From Bacteroidota bacterium (lineage in GTDB: Bacteria > Bacteroidota > Bacteroidia > Flavobacteriales > Flavobacteriaceae): 14,252 nucleotides of DNA. The first letter of the stretch is position 1. Each line of letters starts with the position of its first letter. The position numbers and the translations under genes are program-made. Below, in pieces: positions 7,679 through 13,555 of this stretch. The stretch lies in the NCBI GenBank assembly GCA_006227965.1, contig SBFL01000101.1, forward strand, positions 1 through 14,252, read 5' to 3'. The notes under the pieces are model-generated. The model was not told where the DNA came from and searched no databases. It saw nothing but the letters and a program-made list of their open reading frames with translations.

Positions 7679-8451
7679 GGAGAAAAAGGTATTTGCCGGT
7701 TTTGGCGATGGGGTTTCTGATTGCTTTGAATTCCTGTGGCTCGGCCCGTATCCTTGCCGATGGGAATATTGACGAAAGCCTTTCAGTTCGGAACATCATT
7801 CGAAATCATGAGGCCTCAAGGATTAAATTCCGCACCTTGAGCGGAAGACTGGGGATTGACTATTTTGATGGGGAGGATACCCAGAAGGTGACCGTCAGCC
7901 TCCGGATGAAGCAAAATGAGGTTATCTGGCTAAGTGCGCCCCTGGGAGTGATAAAGGTTTTGATCACTCCGGACAGGGTTTCATATTACAACAAGCTGGA
8001 CAATGAATATTTTGATGGGGATTTCCGTTTCCTCAGTCAGCTACTCGGCTCAGAAATAGATTTCGCCAAACTCCAGAACCTTTTGTTGGGCCAGTCCGTT
8101 GTTGAATTGCAGGGTCGGAAATACGAACTGCAATACACTGCAGATGCCTATGAGCTCAAGCCCAAACCCTCCCTTGATTTCTATAAACTCTTCCTTCAGG
8201 TTGAACCCAAATACTTCAGGCTCGCATCTCAGCAACTCGCCCGGCCTTCGGAAAAACGGCTTATGGAGGTCAGGTATGCCAGCTATCAGGAAGTGCAGGG
8301 TCAAATCTTGCCCGATCAGGTTCACATTGCCGCTATTGACAAGGACGAGCGCGTGACGATAGGGATTACTTATAAACAGGTTGAATTGAACCGGGAGCTC
8401 CGATTTCCATATAAAATACCAAAAGGTTTTAATCCTGTTGCACTTAAGTGA
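7675..8451 (+). CDS. DUF4292-type lipoprotein, LolA/LolB-like
   Basis: A 258-residue lipoprotein: signal peptide with basic start (MRRKR) and lipobox ALNSC, lipidated cysteine C21. The mature part matches my memory of DUF4292, a Bacteroidota family that I believe is grouped with the LolA/LolB fold (half-barrel binding acyl chains). Supporting features are the early segment IKFRTLSGRLGIDYFDG (about 50-66), the strand pair VSLRMKQNEVIWLSAPLGVIKVLITPDRVSYYNKLDNEYFDG (in pieces, about 73-116) and the ending RELRFPYKIPKGFNPVALK (in pieces, about 240-258). By analogy it may carry or insert lipoproteins or lipids at the outer membrane; this is inference. It overlaps the TPR gene (ATGA) and the envC-like gene (GTGA), both by 4 bases, so all three are probably translated as a block. 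Confidence 0.82.
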   Translation: MRRKRYLPVLAMGFLIALNSCGSARILADGNIDESLSVRNIIRNHEASRIKFRTLSGRLGIDYFDGEDTQKVTVSLRMKQNEVIWLSAPLGVIKVLITPDRVSYYNKLDNEYFDGDFRFLSQLLGSEIDFAKLQNLLLGQSVVELQGRKYELQYTADAYELKPKPSLDFYKLFLQVEPKYFRLASQQLARPSEKRLMEVRYASYQEVQGQILPDQVHIAAIDKDERVTIGITYKQVELNRELRFPYKIPKGFNPVALK

Positions 8452-9683
8452 GACATAGGTCGCTCAATACCGTACTCCGCGCAATTATCTGCGCTATAGC
8501 CCTGTCAGGGATGGGGTCTCATGCACAGACCGGGGAACAAAAAGCCCTTGAAGCCCGCAAAGAACAACTAGAGAATGAAATTCGGGAGATAAACCGCCTT
8601 CTTTTTGCGGAACGGAAACAGAAGGGGAGTGTACTCGATCAGATGGAAGCCCTGAATCAGAAGATCAACCGACAGCAACAACTCATCCGGGTAACCAACC
8701 AGCAGTCCAACCTTCTGAACCGTCAGATCAATGCAAATATCCGCCATATCAGCAAATTGCGGGAAGACCTCGAAACCCTGAAGGCGGACTATGCCGAGAT
8801 GATCCGTAAGTCTTACCAAAACCGATCCCGGCAGAACAGGTTGCTCTTCCTGATGTCTTCCACAAGTTTTTTTCAGGCCTTTAAGCGCCTGCAGTATATG
8901 AAGCAGTATACGCAGTTCCGGAAGAGACAGGGAGAGGAAATCCTCGCAAAAACGGAAGAATTAAGGTCACTGAACACGGATTTGACCCGCCAGCGCAAGG
9001 AGAAGGAGCTGCTTATTGCACAGAACAGGAGGATAAAGGACCAGCTCACAGGGGAAGTTCAATCTCAGCAAGCCCTCCTGAGGACTATTCGGCAGAATGA
9101 AAGCTCCTATGCCGTTGAAATTGAAAAGAAGCGCAAGGAAGCCCGGGCTATCGAAAGGCAGATTGAAAACCTGATCCGGTCTGCAATTGCGGCATCCAAT
9201 AGAGAAAGTGGCTCTGGAAATGCCTCATCGAGCAGGTTTGCACTGACTCCTGAGGCAACCCTGATCGCCAATAATTTTTCCGCAAACAAGGGAAGACTGA
9301 TCTGGCCGGTGGAAAAAGGGATTAAAAAGCAGGGCTATGGGGTATATTCCGATGCGGTGTATCCCGGCATCAAGCACCAGAGTAATGGTGTGATCATAGC
9401 AACGGACCAGGGAGCAAAAGCCCGGGCCGTATTTGAGGGTGAGGTTATCGCGGTGCTGGCCGTCCCCGGCGGGAACAAAGGGGTACAGATAAAACACGGG
9501 AACTTCATCAGCACTTATTACAATCTGTCCGAACTCTATGTGAAGAAGGGCGATAAGGTGGAGGCCAAAGAGCCGCTCGGCGAGGTTTATACCAATCGGT
9601 CTAGCGGGTTGACCCAATTAAAATTTTACTTGTACCAGGACGCAACCCGGCTGAATCCCGAAGAATGGATCTACCGGTTGTAA
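8448..9683 (+). CDS. EnvC-like coiled-coil protein with degenerate LytM (M23) domain
   Basis: A 411-residue exported protein. Signal peptide 1-26 (cleavage after SHA), long coiled coil about 30-250 rich in Gln, Glu, Arg and Lys, a Ser/Gly linker (250-263), and a C-terminal LytM/M23 domain (about 283-411). The domain keeps the fold hallmarks WPVEKG, KHGNFIST, VKKGDKVEAKEPLGEV, but the zinc ligands of active M23 peptidases are lost: the HxGxD site reads SNGVI (312-316) and the final HLHF site reads QLKF (390-393). It should thus not cut peptidoglycan itself but activate an amidase at the division site, as E. coli EnvC does for AmiA/AmiB. The start is GTG at 8448 overlapping the previous stop (GTGA); the next ATG falls inside the signal peptide. 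Last gene of its unit; no terminator is seen in the 20 bases before the convergent thioesterase gene. Confidence 0.88.
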   Translation: MRHRSLNTVLRAIICAIALSGMGSHAQTGEQKALEARKEQLENEIREINRLLFAERKQKGSVLDQMEALNQKINRQQQLIRVTNQQSNLLNRQINANIRHISKLREDLETLKADYAEMIRKSYQNRSRQNRLLFLMSSTSFFQAFKRLQYMKQYTQFRKRQGEEILAKTEELRSLNTDLTRQRKEKELLIAQNRRIKDQLTGEVQSQQALLRTIRQNESSYAVEIEKKRKEARAIERQIENLIRSAIAASNRESGSGNASSSRFALTPEATLIANNFSANKGRLIWPVEKGIKKQGYGVYSDAVYPGIKHQSNGVIIATDQGAKARAVFEGEVIAVLAVPGGNKGVQIKHGNFISTYYNLSELYVKKGDKVEAKEPLGEVYTNRSSGLTQLKFYLYQDATRLNPEEWIYRL

Positions 9684-9703
9684 TGAGGGTTTCATATGTG
9701 AGC

Positions 9704-10216
9704 TCAATCCAGGAACAGGGCCTTCAATTCCGTGGCTTCCTGTGGCTTCATCTTACCGGCCAGGACCAGGCTTAATTGCTTTCTTCTCAGGGCTGCCTCA
9801 AACCGCTGTTTTTCCAATTCGGTTTCGGGTTCTATTGGGGGTACTTCGGTGGGTAAGCCCGTGTCATCGACGGCGACAAAAGTATAGATGGCCTCATTGG
9901 CCTTGGTCCGCTCCCCGCTGAAGCGGTCCTCCATCCATACATCTATAAATATTTCCATGGAGGTCCTGAAGGTCCTTGAGATGGATGCTTCAACCGTCAC
10001 CACGCTGCCCAGGGGTACGGAGCGATTAAATGCCACGTGATTTACGGAAGCCGTTACGCAGATCCGTCTGCTGTGCCTGCGAGCGGTAATGCTTGCAGCC
10101 CGGTCCATACGGGCGAGCAATTCCCCTCCGAAGAGGTTGTTCAGCGGATTGGTCTCACTCGGCAAAACAAGGTCCGTCATGATGGTCCTTGAATCACGGG
10201 GCTTCTTCGGCTTCAT
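9704..10216 (-). CDS. Acyl-CoA thioesterase, hotdog fold
   Basis: A 170-residue cytoplasmic thioesterase that hydrolyses acyl-CoA to free acid and CoA. The hotdog-family core is clear: LPSETNPLNNLFGGELLARMDRAA (in pieces, 18-41), in which N24 and D38 are the likely catalytic residues by comparison with YciA/BACH-type enzymes, then VTASVNHVAFNRSVPLGSVV (54-73) and NEAIYTFVAVDDTG (107-120). A conserved helical tail (about 133-170, with RRKQLSLVLAGKMKP) is typical of flavobacterial members. I chose ATG at 10216; an in-frame TTG six codons upstream lies inside the -7 promoter box and is unlikely to be translated. It lies downstream of the HU/SPOR gene on the same strand, with its own candidate promoter in between, and is convergent with the envC-like gene. 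Confidence 0.92.
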   Translation of the reverse strand: MKPKKPRDSRTIMTDLVLPSETNPLNNLFGGELLARMDRAASITARRHSRRICVTASVNHVAFNRSVPLGSVVTVEASISRTFRTSMEIFIDVWMEDRFSGERTKANEAIYTFVAVDDTGLPTEVPPIEPETELEKQRFEAALRRKQLSLVLAGKMKPQEATELKALFLD

Positions 10217-10231
10217 AAGAATGATTTCCGG

Positions 10232-10239
10232 CAAAGATA
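10232..10239 (-). promoter_or_regulatory. -7 promoter box upstream of the thioesterase gene
   Basis: On the - strand this reads TATCTTTG, an exact match to TAnnTTTG, ending 15 bases before the ATG at 10216. No TTTG is found at the expected -33 distance (about 10259-10262 reads CTCC on this strand), so the promoter may be weak or need help. Confidence 0.45.
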
Positions 10240-10278
10240 AAGCCTTCCTTCCAGATGGGGAGCTATGGGTAAGAGAAT

Positions 10279-11238
10279 CTAACGTTTGGAGAGAAGCCAG
10301 GCATCCGCAGATTCCTTGATCCTTATCTCCTTCAGGTTATCAAGGGCTTCCCGGGGATCCGAAAAACTTGCAAAGGCAACATGGTGCAGCCCGAATTTAT
10401 TTTGCCCCAGGTAATGGGCCGGGTATCCTTTTCGGGTAAGTTCCCGAATGCGCTTCTCGGCATTGTCACGAAACCGGTAGGCCCCTGCGATTACGTGATG
10501 AATGGCCTCAACCGGCGTGGGTTCGGGTTTTTTTGTAACCTCAAGACTTACGGAGGGAAGTTCCACTGGCTCTGCATTAAAGAATGTAGCTTCCTGAATC
10601 TTTCTTGAGACCTCCTTCTGAGCCTGCTCATATGCCACGGCAGTGTTGGTCAATTGTCGCTGGTAGAGGGAATAACTGCTAAGCCCGGTGGATACAGCCA
10701 GCAATATTACCGCAGCGTATTTCAGCATCGGACGCAATCCGTTTTTACTCCTTGCCTGAGGGGTGATCGTAAACGGAATACGCTCTTCTATCTCTACAAC
10801 TTCTTCCTTCAGCACTTCGCGGACAACCGGATTTCCGATGACCGGGCTCAGACCGTAAGAAGACATGAGGTAGTTGGTTCGATTGTCCGGCTCAAAGACC
10901 ATTTTTTTCTCGCTGTTCAGGCGGAAAACCCCGAGACCTGACAATTCAAGCGGCCTGCCCGAATTCAGGATTTCTTTCCATCGGCGTGACTCGGAGGCTA
11001 CGCCTTCTAGGGTGCTTTCAAAGGAACCCCCCTCGGCCTGGGCAATATGGGAAACCAGAAGGCCATCGTTGGTATCCAGACGGGCATTGAAGGACAACTC
11101 CTTGAAGGGCGGGTAAAACGTATTGCTGTCCCGTTGCAGGGAGGCGGATTTTATTTGGCTTAAAAAAGCCCCAAATCCCGGAACCACCACGCACTGGTAC
11201 CTGTAAAGAAGATTCGCTATGTGCACTTCGAGTTGCAT
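10279..11238 (-). CDS. HU-CCDC81 / SPOR domain membrane protein
   Basis: A 319-residue protein with three parts. Residues 1-60 (MQLEVHIANLLYRYQCVVVP, GFGAFLSQ) are the bacterial HU-CCDC81 domain 1, and about 61-140 (with SGLGVFRLNSEKKMVFEPDN) the second HU-like domain; both are on the cytoplasmic side. One membrane helix lies at about 170-192 (MLKYAAVILLAVSTGLSSYS). After a linker, a SPOR domain (about 246-319: HHVIAGAYRFRDNAEKRIRE, GYPAHYL, HHVAFASF) faces the periplasm. SPOR domains bind denuded glycan strands at the septum, whereas HU-like domains suggest DNA or protein binding inside, so the protein could link division site and nucleoid; that link is inference. Start: ATG at 11238 begins the conserved N-terminus; extending upstream to 11301 would translate the promoter. 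Divergent from dprA. Confidence 0.88.
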   Translation of the reverse strand: MQLEVHIANLLYRYQCVVVPGFGAFLSQIKSASLQRDSNTFYPPFKELSFNARLDTNDGLLVSHIAQAEGGSFESTLEGVASESRRWKEILNSGRPLELSGLGVFRLNSEKKMVFEPDNRTNYLMSSYGLSPVIGNPVVREVLKEEVVEIEERIPFTITPQARSKNGLRPMLKYAAVILLAVSTGLSSYSLYQRQLTNTAVAYEQAQKEVSRKIQEATFFNAEPVELPSVSLEVTKKPEPTPVEAIHHVIAGAYRFRDNAEKRIRELTRKGYPAHYLGQNKFGLHHVAFASFSDPREALDNLKEIRIKESADAWLLSKR

Positions 11239-11243
11239 AAAAA

Positions 11244-11274
11244 CAAAGATGACAAAATTTAACAATTTGAACAA
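11244..11274 (-). promoter_or_regulatory. Promoter of the HU/SPOR gene
   Basis: On the - strand, TTG (11272-11274) is followed after 20 bases by CATCTTTG (11244-11251), which matches TAnnTTTG except for the first base. The box ends only 5 bases before the ATG at 11238, so the transcript would be leaderless or nearly so. The rest of the 97-base divergent region up to dprA is AT-rich; no equally good promoter for dprA is visible on the + strand. Confidence 0.5.
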
Positions 11275-11335
11275 CCTGAGGCGAAGTCTTTTTATCAACA
11301 CAACATTGGGGGAAACTTGTTAATTGTAGCGTTAA

Positions 11336-12451
11336 ATGGAAGAAAATGAAATAGTTGCAAAGCTGAGACTGCAGGTTATTCCAGGAATTGGACCCGTGAA
11401 TGCAAGGAAGTTGGTCCGACATTTCCGAAGTGCATCGGACATTTTCAGGGAATCGGAGAATGCCCTTCTTCAAATCCCGGGGATTGGCGGGGGAATCGTT
11501 AAGAACCTTCTCGATGAAAAATTTCAACGCCTGGCAGAACGGGAATTTGTAAGGATTCAGCGGGATGGAATGCGCTGCCTGGCCTTCGGGGATCCTGAAT
11601 TTCCACCGTTGCTCCGACAGTGTGCGGATGCCCCCCTGCTCCTTTTCCTCAGGGGTGCGATATCTTTCGAAAAAAAGAGGTTTATAAGTATAGTTGGGAC
11701 CCGTAACATGACCTCAAGGGGTCGTTCCTTTTGCGAACGGTTTGTTGCTGACCTTTCGCCCTATGCCCCAGTGGTGGTGAGCGGACTGGCATTCGGTGTT
11801 GATATTTGCGCCCACCAGGCTGCCTTAAGGCAGGGGTTGGAGACAGTCGCGTGCCTGGCCCACGGACTTGACCAGGTATATCCTCAGGCGCATTCCGCAG
11901 TTGTATCGAAAATTCAGGAACAAGGGGGCCTGCTGTCTGAATTCTGGTTGGGGACGACCCCGGAGCCTATGAATTTTGTCAGACGTAACCGGATCATTGC
12001 CGGTCTTAGTGAGGCGACCGTGGTCGTGGAATCAGCGGTAAAGGGAGGCAGCCTGATCACGGCCGATCTGGCCTTCGGATATAACAGGGAAGTATTTTCT
12101 GTTCCCGGCCGTCCAGGGGACGTTTACAGCCAGGGGTGTAATCTGATGATACGGAATCAAAAGGCTCAACTTCTCCAGACTGCAGAAGAATTTGTGAGTT
12201 CTATGAACTGGGATTCGGATCGCATCCATAACCGCCCTGCCCAATCTGCTTGGCGGAACCGGGAAGACCTACAGGGTGATGAAGGGTCGGTGGCAGGCTT
12301 TCTCGCGGACAGGGGTGAACAGCTGCTGGACGAAATTGCGTTTGGGTGTCAGCTACCCGTGAAGGAAGTTGCGGCAGTCCTGTTCCAGCTTGAAATGAAG
12401 GGTGTTGTAGACCCCCGGCCCGGCAAGCGGTTCCGATTGAAAGGTGGTTGA
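11336..12451 (+). CDS. dprA: DNA-processing protein DprA
   Basis: A 371-residue cytoplasmic protein that binds incoming single-stranded DNA during natural transformation and loads RecA. N-terminal helix-hairpin-helix segments (IPGIGPVNARKLVRHF, 15-30, and IPGIGGGIVKNLL, 47-59) precede the Rossmann core: ISIVGTRNMTSRG (117-129), VVVSGLAFGVDICAHQAAL (146-164), FVRRNRIIAGLS (214-225), and VESAVKGGSLITADLA (231-246) ending in REVFSVPGRPGD. A C-terminal winged-helix-like domain (about 315-368) follows a poorly conserved linker (about 290-314). All DprA hallmarks are intact. The ATG has no Shine-Dalgarno. It is divergent from the HU/SPOR gene, convergent with trpS, and probably ends at the hairpin at 12472-12490. 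No other competence gene is in the window. Confidence 0.95.
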   Translation: MEENEIVAKLRLQVIPGIGPVNARKLVRHFRSASDIFRESENALLQIPGIGGGIVKNLLDEKFQRLAEREFVRIQRDGMRCLAFGDPEFPPLLRQCADAPLLLFLRGAISFEKKRFISIVGTRNMTSRGRSFCERFVADLSPYAPVVVSGLAFGVDICAHQAALRQGLETVACLAHGLDQVYPQAHSAVVSKIQEQGGLLSEFWLGTTPEPMNFVRRNRIIAGLSEATVVVESAVKGGSLITADLAFGYNREVFSVPGRPGDVYSQGCNLMIRNQKAQLLQTAEEFVSSMNWDSDRIHNRPAQSAWRNREDLQGDEGSVAGFLADRGEQLLDEIAFGCQLPVKEVAAVLFQLEMKGVVDPRPGKRFRLKGG

Positions 12452-12471
12452 AAATATCCCTGCAGGTCGGG

Positions 12472-12493
12472 AATCTGCTTCGCGCAGATTTTG
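12472..12493 (+). terminator. Probable terminator after dprA
   Basis: Stem AATCTGC (12472-12478) with GCAGATT (12484-12490), 7 base pairs, 5-base loop TTCGC, followed by a short T-rich tail (TTTTGTTG from 12489). It begins 20 bases after the dprA stop in the 60-base convergent gap. A second small inverted repeat, TGAGG-AGCCC-CCTCA (12495-12509), lies next to it, just past the trpS stop, but lacks a T run on either strand. Confidence 0.5.
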
Positions 12494-12511
12494 TTGAGGA
12501 GCCCCCTCAGG

Positions 12512-13480
12512 TCAGTAGCCCACTTTTTTTCGCACCCTCTCCAGCACCTGTTCGGCTACTTCATGCGCCTTCTCCGCTCCCTTGTACAGGGCTTCATCTA
12601 TTTCGGCCCGGTGCTCCATATAGTAGTTATAGCGCTCCCGTGCCTCTCCAAAAGACCTGAGGATGCATTCATAGAGCGCCTGCTTGGCATGACCGTACCC
12701 GTAATTACCGCTGAGGTAATTCTCACGCATTTCAGCCACCTCTTCCCTGCCGGCAAGAAAGCTGTAAAGGGCAAAAACCGTATCCCCGTCAGGGTCCTTG
12801 GGCTCTTCCAGGGGGGTGCTGTCCGTGACAATGCCCATGATCTGCTTGCGCAGCTTTTTGTCCGGAAGAAAGATATCAATCAGGTTTCCCTTGCTCTTGC
12901 TCATTTTTTGTCCGTCGGTCCCGGGAATATACATGGTTTGTTCCTGTACCCCGGCTTCCGGCATGACGAAGGTTTCTCCCATCTGGGCGTGAAACCGCGC
13001 GGCTACATCGCGTGTCATTTCCAGGTGCTGCAGCTGGTCTTTCCCAACCGGGACGATTTCGGCATCGTATAAGAGGATGTCGGCAGCCATCAGCATCGGA
13101 TAGGCAAAAAGGCCCGCATTTACATCTTCCAGCCTATCCGCCTTGTCCTTAAAAGAATGGGCCAGGGTGAGCCGCTGGTACGGAAAAAAGCAACTCAGGT
13201 ACCAGGCCAGCTCGGTTACCTGCGGGACATCGCTCTGGCGATAGAAAACCGTTTTTTCGATGTCAAGCCCGAAAGCCAGCCAGGCCGCGGCGGTGGCATA
13301 GGTGTTTTCTCTAAGGGTTTCCCCATCCTTGATTTGCGTGAGGGAATGCATGTCCGCGATAAAGAGAAAGGAATCATTCTCCGGGGCGGAAGCCATAGTG
13401 ATGGCTGGGCGTATAGCGCCCAGAATGTTTCCTAAATGCGGGGTGCCGGTACTTTGAATCCCGGTGAGAATCCGTGGCAT
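12512..13480 (-). CDS. trpS: Tryptophanyl-tRNA synthetase
   Basis: A 322-residue class I aminoacyl-tRNA synthetase that charges tRNA-Trp with tryptophan in the cytoplasm. The Rossmann fold starts with ILTGIQSTGTPHLGN, in which PHLGN (14-18) is the HIGH-type motif, and the KMSKS loop is intact at 192-196 (GQKMSKSKGN). The tryptophan-pocket region MAADILLYDAEIVPVGKDQ (131-149) and the helical C-terminal half are standard, as is the length. I chose ATG at 13480 because the conserved N-terminus begins there; an upstream start at 13507 would overlap the -7 promoter box. It is convergent with dprA (60-base gap) and divergent from the plsC-type gene. No T-box or leader peptide is possible in the short leader, so tryptophan-dependent attenuation is not expected. 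Confidence 0.97.
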   Translation of the reverse strand: MPRILTGIQSTGTPHLGNILGAIRPAITMASAPENDSFLFIADMHSLTQIKDGETLRENTYATAAAWLAFGLDIEKTVFYRQSDVPQVTELAWYLSCFFPYQRLTLAHSFKDKADRLEDVNAGLFAYPMLMAADILLYDAEIVPVGKDQLQHLEMTRDVAARFHAQMGETFVMPEAGVQEQTMYIPGTDGQKMSKSKGNLIDIFLPDKKLRKQIMGIVTDSTPLEEPKDPDGDTVFALYSFLAGREEVAEMRENYLSGNYGYGHAKQALYECILRSFGEARERYNYYMEHRAEIDEALYKGAEKAHEVAEQVLERVRKKVGY

Positions 13481-13504
13481 AGAATGCGGTTTGTAATCCA
13501 GGCA

Positions 13505-13537
13505 CAAAAGTAAGTTAAATACCAGAACCCTCCCAAA
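13505..13537 (-). promoter_or_regulatory. Promoter of trpS
   Basis: On the - strand, TTTG (13534-13537) is followed after 21 bases by TACTTTTG (13505-13512), an exact TAnnTTTG match. The box ends 24 bases before the trpS ATG at 13480, giving a leader of about 20 bases. The -33 element lies inside the region the opposite plsC promoter must use. Confidence 0.65.
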
Positions 13538-13542
13538 ATTCT

Positions 13543-13550
13543 TACTTTTG
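13543..13550 (+). promoter_or_regulatory. -7 promoter box of the plsC-type gene
   Basis: TACTTTTG is an exact match to TAnnTTTG and ends only 5 bases before the ATG at 13556, so the transcript would be leaderless or have a leader of 1-3 bases. No clear TTTG is present at the -33 distance (about 13519-13523 reads ATACC). Confidence 0.5.
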
Positions 13551-13555
13551 GACCC

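Larger units (their letters stand above)
13505..13550. repeat. Perfect inverted repeat holding two divergent -7 boxes
   Basis: CAAAAGTAAG (13505-13514) and CTTACTTTTG (13541-13550) are perfect 10-base reverse complements separated by 26 bases. Each arm contains TACTTTTG reading outward, one for trpS and one for the plsC-type gene. The symmetry could be just two similar promoters or also a binding site for a dimeric regulator. Confidence 0.75.

Noticed and set aside
10214..10234. Upstream TTG start for the thioesterase, adding six residues
   Set aside because: The TTG is part of the -7 promoter box TATCTTTG, so it would not be in the transcript; the conserved N-terminus begins at the ATG at 10216.
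11239..11301. N-terminal extension of the HU/SPOR protein (21 residues)
   Set aside because: It would translate the promoter region; the conserved family start is the ATG at 11238.
12491..13072. Open frame of 193 codons on the + strand across trpS
   Set aside because: It is antisense to the conserved trpS gene and shows no family pattern.
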